From assembly GCA_963513935.1 (NCBI GenBank), contig OY740765.1:117495362-117559361 (forward strand): DNA of 64,000 nucleotides. The letters are read 5' to 3'. Numbering within the stretch: position 1 is the first letter of the stretch; each line of letters starts with the position of its first letter. Positions 43,201-56,525 of the stretch are shown here, in pieces. The DNA is from Aphrophora alni (lineage: Eukaryota > Arthropoda > Insecta > Hemiptera > Aphrophoridae). The translations under genes and the position numbers were made by a program. The notes under the pieces are model-generated. The model was not told the DNA's origin. It saw nothing but the letters and a program-made list of their open reading frames with translations, and searched no databases.

Positions 43201-46200
43201 CTTTATTTATTTTCAAATAAATTTATTTATTTTCATTACTTCATCCGGACTTTTTGTAAACGGCAGAACAGTGAAGTGTCTATTGTTGCAATATAGTGCA
43301 ATTACCTTTACAAAAACTAATGCTCAAAAACTTTTACACTATACAGTAAAGTAAAAGTATTAAAATTGAATATATATATTAATTGAGTTATACCATTTTA
43401 ATTCGATTTATTTCTATTACCACACCCGGACTTTTTGTAAACAGCGGAACAGAGGGGTTTAATTGTCGGCAGTAAATGAACTATATTGCTTGCATGTGGT
43501 TTTCTTCAATATATTATATAACTGAATACATTTTGAACCTAATTTAAAATGTTCTATGTTAATTAATAAAATTCATTTTAATTTTAATTTTAAAAAAATA
43601 CAAATTTGATTTATACAATTTTTTTATTGGAATTTCTAAAAGTATTATTTCATAAATAAAAGTAACGAGTTCTATAATCATATTATTTTAATCATAAAAA
43701 TAATAATAATAAAAATAAATACAAAATCATAATGAATTTAAATTTTGTAATAATAGTTATGATTTTATCTTGCCTTTGATTTTTGAGATATAGCCTACAG
43801 TATTTTATAGACTAGCAGAATTAATTTATCAATGAGAGCCTTGAATTTTTTTAATTCAAGCCTTGAAATACTTGAATTCTTTGAGTCTAGACCACTGGAC
43901 ACCCTGTTATAGTTTATTTTATTTATGCATTCTGACTGAATATAAATAAAATCATATTAGATATTTTTATTTACTTAAAAGTAAATATATATCCTTTCAC
44001 TTTCATTCTGTTTAATAAAACAATAAAACCTATTATTTAACAGGTTCAGAGTCTGAGTCCAGCTTGCGAGAAGAACTTGCAAAGATATGTTTTGAAACAT
44101 TACTACAGTTTTCATTACTTGAGGGGTTGGATGGAGAAACAACAGAAAATTGGCTTTTGCAAACAGAAGTTGGATGCGAAGGCTTAGCTGGGAGGTTAGC
44201 AGTAACAGCATTACTTCACCGTTTCCAGCAAGTATTGGAACAATATGTCCAAGATGAACAAAGAAGTGGAAAATGCCCTCTCCCTAGGTGATTTATTTCT
44301 ATTCTAGTTTAAGAGAGGGGTGTGATATAATCCTGCCCTCTGCTTAGATGATTTATCATTTCATATATAGTGAAATTTCGATTCATTGTTCTTGCAATCG
44401 TAGTTGTCTCACATTTATCGTTCAGATTTTGCAATTAAGATTGGAAACCTATTAAAACAATACATATTTTTACCACATTCAATGTTCCCTGGACAATGGT
44501 TTTCCTGTTCAAAAATTTAAGTCCAGTAGAAAATTTCCCAATTTTAATCGTTTTTATAAACAAAATCCAAATAACAAAAATACAACCTTAAGGTTATAAT
44601 TTTTAAGTAAACTAAACATGTTTCTTTAGAGTTCAATTATTTCCTATTGTAATAATTTATATTTTTTAAATGACTAGTCATTCGACCAAACATTCGCTTC
44701 TAATCTAGTCAGGGCAAAAAACGGGGAAAACCAGCGTTTACTTTGATCCAGAGTGAAACTGCACGAAATGACTTGTGTCATAGCTCATTTTATTCGTTAG
44801 AGTGTCTAGATCGAAGTTTTAAACAGTTTTTTTTTTGCGGAAACTTAATAATTTGTTTATTTATTAAATATAAACAATAAGAATCATGTCCGATTAAACG
44901 TAATATGAAATAAGAGATGGGGTTCATAAATCGATATAATTTTTTTATTTCAATGTTATTTTTTATGTATTTGGAGTCGCTCTTTCGATTATGATGTCAA
45001 AAAAGTGTGCATCCTTGAGGGCGCCACAGGAAAAAATAATATAAGATGCAGGTATTGACAAATTAAAATAAAATGAAATAAGGAATTATTTTGGTGAATT
45101 CGTGTCATTCTTCGATTGCAATAACATTTTTTAAGTTCTCTGGTTCGCTCGTTCCGATACTGATACCAAAATTGTGCGAATCGTAGATGGCGCCACCAGC
45201 AAAAATATTACAAGGTGAAAATGGTGACAGATTAACATTATATGAAATGATGCAATTTTTCCATAAATTGATGTAATTTGTTTATGGTCTTTGGTTCGCT
45301 TGTTCCGATGCTGATGTCAACACTGTGTCGATCTAAGAGGGCGCCACAGACAAAAACAATACAAAGTAAAAATGATGAGAAATCAACATAGCAAAAAATC
45401 AAGCATTATTTACATTAATTACTGTTATTTTTTTATTTCAAAGTTTTTTTTTTTTTAATGTAATTTGAGTCGCTCGTTTCGATACTGATGTCAAATTGTG
45501 CTAATTCTAGAGGGCGCCACGAAGAAGTGTAGAATAATTTCAAAATAAAGATGGGCGTGCATGATTTGAAATCGAAAAATCTAGGGCATAATTTTGCAAG
45601 TATGTCACGCTGAACGGCACAATGTTGACATCAGTATAGGAACGAACGAGCCAAAGACCATAGGATAATTACATCAATTTATGGAAAAATTGCATCATTT
45701 CATATAATGTTAAATTGTCACCAGTTTCACCTCGAAACGAGTGAATCAGAGAATTTAAAAAATGGCATTGAAATCGAAGAATGACATGAATTCACCAAAA
45801 TAATTCCTTATTTCATTTAATTTTAATTTGTCATTACCTGCATCTTATATTATTTTTTCCTGTGGCGCCCTCTAGGATGCGCACTTTTTTTGACATCATA
45901 ATTGGAAAGAGCTACCCCAAATACATAAAAAATAACATTGAAATCAAAAAATTATATCGATTTATGAACCCCGTCTCTTATTTCATATTATGTTTAATCG
46001 GACATCATTCTTATTGTTTATATTTAATAAATAAACAAATTATTAAGTTTCAGCAAAAAAACTGTTTACATCTTTGATCTAGACACTCTAACGAATAAAA
46101 TGAGCTATGACACAAGTCATTTCGTGTAGTTTCACTCTGGATCAGAATAAATCCCGTTTTTTGCCCTGACTAATCTAGATAGTTATAAAATTCTGACTGA

Positions 46201-49200
46201 TTAGGTGGACCAATCAGCTCTAGGACTAATTTGATTCATTTACACACAACAGTTCACAGTGGCAAATGATATTTACTATACTGTGCAAATTAATTGGAAC
46301 AAGCTATTTTCTTGTTTAAAGACGTGTTATACAACTCCCAGTCATGTCTGAAAACCAGTTTTATCTGATGATGTGAAGTAACTGTTTGACCTTGACTACT
46401 AGAAACCTGTTTGACTGTTTTTTTCAGCGGAAGGGGTACCTTGGCTTCAGTTGTGAGCCTTTGAGTGTGACAGATATGGCAGATGGTTGTTAGTTTTTGT
46501 GCTCTATGTGAAACGTGTTGCTTTTGTGTGTTCAGAAAGGGATATTACTCCAAGAAAATGTGCAAAAATTATTGCTCTTAAAGATCATACTACTATGACA
46601 GTGAGATATATAGCTTCTGCAGTTGGTGTAAGCAAATCAAGTGTTTCAAGAATTCTTAAAACATTCAAATAAATTGGTATCATCATCTCCACAAAGCAGA
46701 GGGAAATGTGGGTGGATAATACACCAAGAACTGATACAATTCTAGTAAGGAATAGTAAAATCAATCTAAGGAAATCAATCTCAGACCTTCAAAGAGATTT
46801 GTTTGCAGCTGGCTGTGATGTGGGTAATTCAACTGTACGTCTGGCAGCTGTCTGTAAGACAAGAAGACCAAAGAAAAAAGAATTTTTAACTCCTGCGATG
46901 ATGAAAAAAAGTTTGGCCTCTAGGAATCTTTTCATTCAGCTCCTTATTAGGTATGTTCTTCTTTTTTTTCCCTCAAAGTTCCAACTAGATAGGTTTATTC
47001 ATTAGTAAAATGTTGGCTAATTCAACTGATGCTCCAAACATTTGGCCTCTAGGAATCTTTTCATTCAGGTCCTTATTAGGTATGTTCTTCTTTTGTTTTC
47101 TCAAAGTTCCAACTTGATAGGTTTATTCATTAGTAAAATGTTGGCTAACTCAACTGATGTATAGCAATTGTCAGTATATAATATGTGACCTTTGTTCAAA
47201 TGGTTTGTCATTAATTCCATTACAACTGAACTAGGAAGACATATTTTCATCGTGCTTGCTCCCTTGCCCATGTCAATTTTGAGAGAGTAAGTAGCCTATA
47301 GCCAGATCTGTCACAAAGTTTGAAAACTTTTATACCGTATTTATGAGCCTTTCCAGGAATGTATTATTTGAAAGCCAATATGCGTTGAAAGGGAATCATT
47401 GTTTCCTCAACTACCAAATTCTTATCTGCATCTTTTAGGGTGTAGAACAGTTTGTTCAACTTTGAGAGTAGCGGCAAAATTTTACCAATACGTGTCTGTT
47501 CGTAGATTTGTATTATTGTTGAAATGTCAAAAACGCAATATCAACTGAAACTTGTTTCTACTCATTACTTGAGGAGCAACACAGTTCTTATACAATATAT
47601 TTTTTAACCAATAAACTGATATGCAGGTCATTGCAACCAAACCCATCCATATTAGAAGGCCTATAAATTGTTTCATTTCATGGGAATCAGTATCTTTCCA
47701 GTCATTCAACCTACTTTTACGACTTACTCTTACTCTAGAAAGTACCTGTCCAGAGTCACGATTAGTTTTTTTCAGTCATCGTATTTACAATATCACCAGT
47801 TAAGTATTGTTTGTAAAAATCAATTGGCTTGTAATCTTTATTTTCAAGAAAGTTAAATTTACAATTAGACGTGAAGATAAACAGTTTTTGCTTACCCTCA
47901 AAAGGCTTCCAGCCATCATTTAGAACAACATTCTGAATAGGCATTGTAATTTGTGTAAGCGTATATAGAGAAGTACTAGTCATGTTACCAATTTCATCTT
48001 CAAAAAAATTATCAATGTCTATGTCTGACACAGCTACATATTCAGTTCCATCACTAGGGGCAAAATCGGGGTGGTATCGGTATCGTCCACGTTGTCACTC
48101 CCTAGTCCTCATCTGTGTTTTCACCAGCACTCAACGCACGGGATAAATCCGTTTCCAATAGCAATTGAAGAAAACGATCAATCTCTGAATCACCTACTTG
48201 ATCACTCATTCTTATGTGTTATAATAAAACTTTAAACTATAGGACTACTAAAACGCTTTATAAACTGTTATATTGTAATTTATTTACAAAAAGCTAGAAC
48301 ACTTTGAAAACATCTTAGTTACACTAACATAGTACAGAAAGCAACTAGTGAGAACAAAGAACTGCAATAGTGACAGACAGGCAGCCGATAGAATAGAGAA
48401 TTGGCGCCTAAAACACAGAGTTGCCAACTTAACTGAAACAAAATTGCGTAAAAACAGTGTCGGGCCAATGCGGCTGACAGCTTCATTTAAGGTATCATTT
48501 TGGTATAAAAAAATCCATGTCAGTCCGATATATCTGACACCTCTATAGAGTGACAAAGTATTAGAGTAAAAAGCATCATTTTAGGGTGTAAACATGATAC
48601 TCCAATTAAAAAAATTTACTTGTGTAGGTAAAACTAGCTTGGCATGTTTTAGGACTTTATCATGAAAACCCTCATAATACGCCTGGCTGTTAAAATGTTA
48701 ATTCAGTTAACTCAGTCTCTTCCAAAACGAGAGATTGAGGTTTCATTATATACCCATTCTAGTTTAGGAAAGTGATGTGATATAATCCTGCCCCCATGCC
48801 TAAATGATTTGTCATTATATATATATATACATTTTATTTTATAAGCATGTTTTTGGTTCCAAGTCACAATTTAAATAAAATATTTAATTACCTTAGGTCC
48901 GTCTTGTGACTTCATTGTTGATTGCTTCTTACATGTTTCGAGGCCGTAACCCCATCATCAGAAAATTACTTTGTTCACTTTGACGAACTCGTCATTGATT
49001 ATATTAAAAAACACATTTAACACAAGAACATACACTGACACAAAAATAAAAACAATAAAAACACATTATATGAGCTTGTCTGACATTGTGTGCTCTGTCG
49101 TGTCTATAGGAGTCATATAATGTGTTTTTATTGTTTTTATTTTTGTGTCAGTGTATCAACAACGAAGTCACAAGACGGACCTAAGGTAATTAAATATTTT

Positions 49201-52200
49201 ATTTTATTTTAGCAGAGAGGTATGACATAATCCTGCCCCCTGCCTAAGTGATTTATTCATTTTATATATACCTATTTAGTTTAGAAGAGTGATGTGACAT
49301 AATCCTGCCCCCTGCTTAAGTGATTTATCATTTTATATGTACCCATTCTAGTTTAGAAAAGTGGTGTGACAAAATCTGCCACTTTCCTAGGCTATGTATC
49401 ATTTTATTTATTTCTATTCTAATTTAAGAAAGTGGTGTGACATAATCCAGCCCCCTTCGTGGGCAATTTATCATTTCATATATACCTATTCTAGTTTAGA
49501 AGGTCGGTGTGACAGTACTTGTTTCCTAGCTAGGCGATTTATCATTTGATTTATTCCCATTCTAGTTTAGGAGAGTGGTACGGAATATTTTCCCCTGCCT
49601 AGGTGATTTATCACTTCATAATTTACACATTCTTGTTTAGAAAAGAGGTGTGACATAATCTTGCCACCTGCCTGAGTGATTTGTCATTTTATATATCCCC
49701 ATTCCAATTTATCAGAGTCGTATTACAGAATCCTGCCTCTTGTATAGATTTTTATCATTTTATTTATACCTATTTCAGTTTTGCAGAGTGATGTAACATA
49801 ATCTTGCCACCTCCCTGAGTGATTTGTCATTTTATATATCCCCATTCCAATTTAGCAGAGTCGTATTACAGAATCATGCTTCTTCTATAAATTATTATCA
49901 TTTTATATATACCCATTTCAGTTTAGCAGAGTGGTGTAACATAATCTTGCCACCTGCCTAAGTGATTTGTTATTGTACATATTCCCAGTCCAGTTTAAGA
50001 GAATGGTGTTACATAGTCCTTCCACCTACCTAAGTGAGTTTTCATTTATATATTCCCATTCAAAAAGGACGCAACCCGAAGGTTAAGAAGGTATAAGTTA
50101 CGCATAGGTAAATTTTTTCTTCCCCAAATATCAGTTGGCAAACCTTTTCTCATTGTTGACTCGTCATGTGTTTTTGTAATGCACTAGTGCTATTCCAGTA
50201 TGCATTTGTCTTTGTAAGTGTGTGTATATTTTCAACTGTCTTTTTCTAAGGATGAACGTACGTGTATTATTGAGACTTATTGCACATATAAATCTTACAA
50301 ACGAGTAAAAGACGAGTTCCAGTTACAATTTCCCAATTCTTCAATACCTAATAAGTCAACAATATCATGTCTGAATAATAAATTTCGTGAGACTGGCAGT
50401 GTATATGATCGGAAAAGCACAGGTAGATCATCACTGTTAACAGTGGAAGTTCTGGACGATGTGAAAGAACGTTTTAATCGCTCACCCAGCAAATCACTTA
50501 GAAACCCATCTTCACAGGCTGGACTTTCACTATGTATCACTTTTAGGACTACTAAAGAATTTAAACTGCTTGCTTACCGCATCGGAGTCGTTCATGAACT
50601 GAAAGAAGATGACTACGGTAAATGTCTACAGTATTGTCGTTGGATGCGTTCTCTTGTTAGTGACAAGGGTATTAAAATGGTGGATCGTGTTTTTTTAGTG
50701 ACAAGGCATGGTTTCACTTGGATGGTTATATTAACAACCAAAACTGCCAAATATGGTGCGCTGAAAATAGTCACTCATTTCATGAACGACCACTACATAC
50801 ATGTAAAATTGGTGTTTGGTGTGCGATCTCCCAGCGTCGTGTTATAGGGCCTTTATTTTTTGACAAATCTGTAGATGGTGTGGTTTATCGCAACTTAATT
50901 GAACAATTTATAGCCTTGTTAGATTTACACGAAGGATATTGCTGGTTCCAGCAGGATAACGCAACGTGTCATACTTCTAATGAAACGCTCGAAATGTGAC
51001 GGGAATTTGTTGGCCATCGTGTGATATCAAAAGGATGTGGCCTCCAATATCCCCGATCTTATTCCTGCAGACTTTTCCTTTGAGGGTATTTAAAAATTAA
51101 GGTTTTTCAAAACAATCCTCACACACTTGACGAATTGAAGGATAACATTGAAAAAGTGATTTCAAACATTACTGAGCAAACACTACGGAAAGTGACTCCA
51201 AATGTTATGAAACTTGTCCGAACCTGCATTGCAAACGGAGAAAGTCATTTTGAACATTTATTATAAATGGTGAAAGGTAATTTGAATATTGTATAATTAT
51301 ATAATGTTATATTAATTTTTTAAAGTAATAAATTCACGTTATCAAAACTAAGGTTGCGTCCTTTTTGAAACACCCGTTAGTTCTTGTTTAGATGATTATC
51401 GTTTTATATTTACCCATTTTAGTTTAGAAGAGTTGTGTGACATAATATTGCCTAGGCAATTTATCTTTTGATTTATTCCCATTCTAGTTTAGGAGAGTGG
51501 TGAGACATAATACTGTCTTCTGTTTAGGCGAATTGTCATTTTTTATATACCCATTCCAGTTTAGCAGAGTGGTGTGTATGTGACATAATCCTGTCCATAA
51601 AAAGACAATAAAATTATGGTCAAGAATAGGTATGGTAAATGGAATTCTTCGGCATAAATATATTTCTAAAACAACAAAAAGCATTTGTTTACACAAATAA
51701 AATTATGTAACTAGTTAACTGTTTTAGGTACAGGTTGTCTGAAATATCATTTGTGCTTAAAGCGGTGGCTACTCTTGTAATTTCTCTGAAAAAATCTCCC
51801 GAAAAAGGTAAAGATAGAATATTTATTTATTTATCTTATAAGTTAAATGAGAATTGTGATATTTTCTAATAACTCAATTTTGAAATATGTCTTATTAAGG
51901 TTGGAGTTTATTAAACATGAATAGCATTGTGTGAAGTGTTTCTTTGGTATTTACCTAAAAATAATATTTTTAACATTTTCTTCTATCATTTTATTAACCA
52001 GCACCTGTGGAAGATTTATAGTAAGTAAATAAAGAAACACTAATTTCTGCAACAACAAAATTTGGAGCTGGGATTTCTTTTTCTACCTTTTTGATTAAAG
52101 GCGAAAACCTTTCGGTCATTATTTCCTTATAAAAATAACTTAAAATAGAGACCCTTAGCTTTAGAATACTCTAATAGTGTCAGAATTGGAAGAGAACAAG

Positions 52201-55200
52201 ATTTTTTTAAAGAAAGATAGAAGAGAATGATCTAACACAAAACTATATGGGGAAAGGTCTAAATCCCGCTAGGATATCTTAACTCACTACAAGTGCGCCC
52301 TGCACTCAAAGCAAAGTGAGTCATATTATATAATCCCCTTGTATTACTTGTCATAGCCAACCCGATTGTTCTTAACAAAAATACAAAGTTTCCTGTTTTA
52401 TCTATCCCCAACTGATCTAAATATCAATAGTGATAATCCCAAATTGTAAAACTGTATAATAGTAAACGGTTGTTATACCATACAGTAAACTGGGTTGTCA
52501 TATTATTCTACCCAGATGATGTATAATTTCGACTGACAAAGGGTATCTTCTAGAATAGAGTATGAATCAGATAGGTAGGTTCTATGTGTGAGTATACCAA
52601 TAATTCAAGATCAGTTTTATAGACTCCTGAAGGTTCTAATGTCAAGTTAACCAAACAGATGCATGTCCATAATTTGGTTCTGCTTTGCTCTGGGAATAAA
52701 ACCCTTATTTCACATTTCCATCCTTTCTTTCTGTGTCATGGAAATTTGGATATAAAAAGCCCATTGTGGCTGAGAGCAATCAGGGGACCAGATGTCCATT
52801 CCCTTCATAATCCTTTTCATCTTTACTATCACGCCTCTTGACCCACTCTTGTTATTTTCCGATCCTGATGCCATTAGAGTATACAAGGCGTAGGCTTTTT
52901 ATTTTATGTTCTTTCTTCCTTTTTTTACAAGGCGGTGGTGACCGAAAGGTTTTTTACCTTTAAACAATAAGAGAATTAAATTCAATATATGTGAAAATTC
53001 ATCACAAAGACTCCTCGTCTGAGTGTGAGGATGAATAGGAATCGGACAACAAAACAGAACAATATCATAATAATAGTAACAATGTAAACAGCAGTATCAA
53101 ATATATATAATACATAGCTATACACACCCACACATACTCAGCAATTATCACTATCCAGAAAAGTGGAGAGAAAGATAAGGATTGAGGATTTTTTAAATAT
53201 TCGAATTTGGACAAATTTAGTTAAATTTGTATAACTTTGGACACCTTCAGAAATGCAAAAAATATCCAGCAGTCTAGATAATAGCAAGTGTTGTAAACCT
53301 AAGTGTATTGCAAGTATAGCAGTGACTCCATCACCTTGTCTCCGATCTGAAACAACCTAGCTATCTTTTCATCTGAAAATGGTAACACTGTCACCCTTGG
53401 TCTCTAAAATGTTTGTAGGTATATTTTGATAGAACATATTTGCAACATAAAATTAGTTATTTGCTAATGAATTGTAGTTTAATCTACATTTAAAATATCC
53501 AAAGTTTGTTTTGAATCTTGTTGTTTAATGATATTGGAGTTCCGTAAAGATTTTACTTTTGTTATTTCAGATGAATATTAATAGATTTTGAATGTATAAT
53601 TGTTTAATGTTTAGGATTGGAAATTCAGAATATAAGTGTGTAGGGTATCTATTGCTTTTTCAAGACGGTTTCAATTACTACTCTCTGTGTAATTGCTAGC
53701 GGCTCTAAGGCGAAAGAGGAAGTGCCCACCCATGCCAAGTTTCTATACTGTAGCACAGACTGCATGTATGCAAAATATACAGACCTGTACCACTCACAGT
53801 CTTCATTATAGCTGTGTGAATGTTACAAACACTTTCTTTTTAACATAGTGTGAATGTGTGGGTTCCAATTGAATGTTTGGTTCAATAGTTACGAACTTAT
53901 TTGCTATTGTTTCTGGGTTTACTTTAATTACTTCATGACAAATATTATCAACAGCTGATGCATTTCCAATTTTAGTTCTTTCACTGCCTTTATATTATAG
54001 CTTTGTTAGGTATTGTACTAATTCACAAGTTTTCTTGATTGCCATCTTCTTTGTTATCAGCTTCACTTTCTTCTACATCTTTATAGAATAATTCCTCGAA
54101 GTACATACTTGTTCTATCTCTCTATTTGTTTCTTCTCATCTATTATATTCTCACATTATATTTCACTGGTTTTCGCACAAACTTTTAGTTTGACGTCATT
54201 TTAGTAATGTTGTACAGTTCCTTGGCATTTCCTATTTCTGCTGCTCTCTAAGTCTGCTGTAGCTAGGTATTCTGTCTAATATTTTGTACTTCAATATTCC
54301 TGTTTGTAGCTCAGGCTTTTGATAAACTGTGATTCCGCAATCTGGAATAAAAATGGAAAGGGATCTGTCAAAACATTAGTCATTTCGTTATGTAGACGAG
54401 TTTCATTCTGTAACAAATATATATGTTTGAACAATTTTTTTTTTCTTCAAAATTACTAATAAAAGGGTTAAAACATAATGTCTTCATCAAAAAGTACTCC
54501 AAAACAACTACAACATAAAAAAAACTTTTGACGATAGCCCAAACGTAGCACATATGTTTTTTTAAGGACATGTAATTTTATAAACAATGACTTTTTTAGC
54601 CGTAATAACAAATATCTTTATCAAAATTTTAGGTGGTTATTCAGTGTCACAAGAAGTATTTTCTAAATTTAGATGTATTTTTTACCAAGTTATACAATTT
54701 TTTTTAAATCACCTTGTGTTTGTTTTTAACTCTTACTTCTGGGAAAAACAATCCATGATCGAGGTCCTCGTTGGTCTAGTTTTGTTTTGGATTTTATTTA
54801 CAAGCCAAAAATAGGAATAATTTACTTTGTATAATTAATAGAATTGGAAGTGTAACAAAAAAAAAAAATTTTTTAAAATAAATAAAATTGGAAAATTGTT
54901 TATAACAATTCTCATAGATGACTCTATATTTCCATAATTATTCAACATGTAATAATTTGACTACACTATTTTTAGCAATGATACTGCTATTATCTCTGAA
55001 AGAAACTCCATTGAAGAAACAACTGGGAAACTTCAAATTGTCATTGCAAAATCAATAATTGCACTAAATATGATGAATAAAGCTAATTAAGCTCAAATCT
55101 GTAAATATTATCTGTAAAACAGGAAAATCAAATACCTTCTTCTTGCGGTTATCAATTAACTAGTGATACCATACAATGTGATCTATCTAAGCATGATGGT

Positions 55201-56473
55201 AGATGTTAGGCTGTATTGGGAAGAGCATGCTAAAAAGAAAAGTATTGAACTAATTCAAAAATTAGAAAATTTAAAAAATTAATTGTTTAAGCAAATCTTA
55301 AATCTGAACATATGGGCTGATTAATGTAAAAATCATTCAAACATTCCAAAACAAAATATTAAGGTGGACTATTAAAATCCATTGATATGTAAGTAATAAT
55401 GACATCTGCAAAGATGTTCAATTGCTGATGAAGTTCGATACAGTGGAGAATGTTATACGACCAACACATTGACAGTTTTGTGTGAGAGATAAATTTATAA
55501 ATGGACTTTTTCCATTATCAATAAATGTATATATGTATTTGTAAAAAAATTGCATTCATGCTGTCAACATCATTACCATCTTCATCATCACTGATTTTGT
55601 TATCCTATTCCATATTTCTTTCCTTATGAAACTGCAATTTTTTTTATAGATCAAACTGCAAATATAAAAAAAAATAAATTTTTCAGCACAGCACTATAAA
55701 CTAATCTATAGGTAACAGTAAGGTTATCTGGTTTATCCATTTTTTTTTCTTGTTGTTTAACACTTTGAAGCCTAACTCTCTAACGCGCTGCTTTCCTACT
55801 GTGCCTGGGGGTTTTGGACATGTTTTTAAAAAATTGTGGTATTTGTTATATTTATCATATATGACTTATTATATATCATTTTAAACCTAAAGAAATTACC
55901 TTTTTAAATATATATACATGTAAATAGATATTTTACTCACAGTCAACACTCCTTAGTCTTGAAAAGGGGTAAAATACACACACAAACAAAAATAGAAACA
56001 GCACTTCACTAATCATAATTGGCCTTTGTATGATACAGTTTGAAACATTCAGGTACACAAAGGGGTACTGAACATTCTGGGTACCACCATAACTCAAAAA
56101 GTATTTAGTATTCAAGAACAACAACAAACAAACATAACGAATCTTAATTACTCAGTCACTAACTTTGAACTAAACAAACGTCTGCTACGTTCCTCGTAGA
56201 CGTGTTACGTTGCCTAGCATCAGCTTTATAATATTTATATTTAGTCCATATCAACAGCACAGACTATTCGAAAATCAAAGACATGCAAAGATAAATAACC
56301 AATTAGCTAAGCAAAAGTGCTGAAACCCGAGTATATGCCGACATCGCGATCGAATAGAATTATTTAGTGCAGCCCGGTGTATACTCGGGCTTCAGCGGCG
56401 AGCGCTGTCGCACTGCCCGACCTATACTTGGGCTTAGGCTTCAAAGTGTTAAAAGCAAAAACCTTCTGGTTGT

Positions 56474-56525
<52 letters not shown>

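Larger units (their letters stand above)
38054..43906. mobile_element. Large hAT-like element, 5.85 kb, no transposase seen
   Basis: Ends CAGGGTGTCCAG (38054) and CTGGACACCCTG (43906) are perfect 12-bp inverted repeats, followed internally on both sides by CTTGAA-rich sequence (CAGCCTTGAAAATCGGG; right, minus strand, TTCAAGGCTTGAATT). Flanked by TTATA on both sides (38049-38053, 43907-43911). CAGGG ends and CTTGAA/CAGGGAATT subterminal motifs are typical of hAT elements, but the 5-bp AT-rich duplication could be chance and hAT usually gives 8 bp. The inside holds an LTR-like stretch, repeat D, a CAC microsatellite and a tandem repeat, with no recognisable transposase. Confidence 0.55.
44288..51600 (+). 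repeat. Exon-anchored 71-72-bp minisatellite, about 17 units, split
   Basis: The unit runs GTGATTTATCATTTTATATA, CCCATTCTAGTTTAGAAGAG, TGGTGTGACATAATCCTGCC, CCCTGCCTAG/A. Segments: 44288-44380, 48740-48873, 49207-50058 and 51371-51600. The first unit starts exactly at the exon J splice donor: exon end TGCCCTCTCCCTAG then GTGATTTATT compares with TGCCCTCTGCTTAG then ATGATTTATC in the next unit, and with CCTGCCTAG then GTGATTTATC at 49603. Most unit junctions keep a GTGATT or GCGATT donor-like sequence. Insertions of a foldback element, Tc1, piggyBac, a hairpin and a mariner split the array. Confidence 0.85.

Noticed and set aside
49207..50058. Regular direct repeats, considered as a CRISPR array
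   Set aside because: Units are contiguous, 71-72 bp and diverged with no unique spacers; the locus is a eukaryotic intron.
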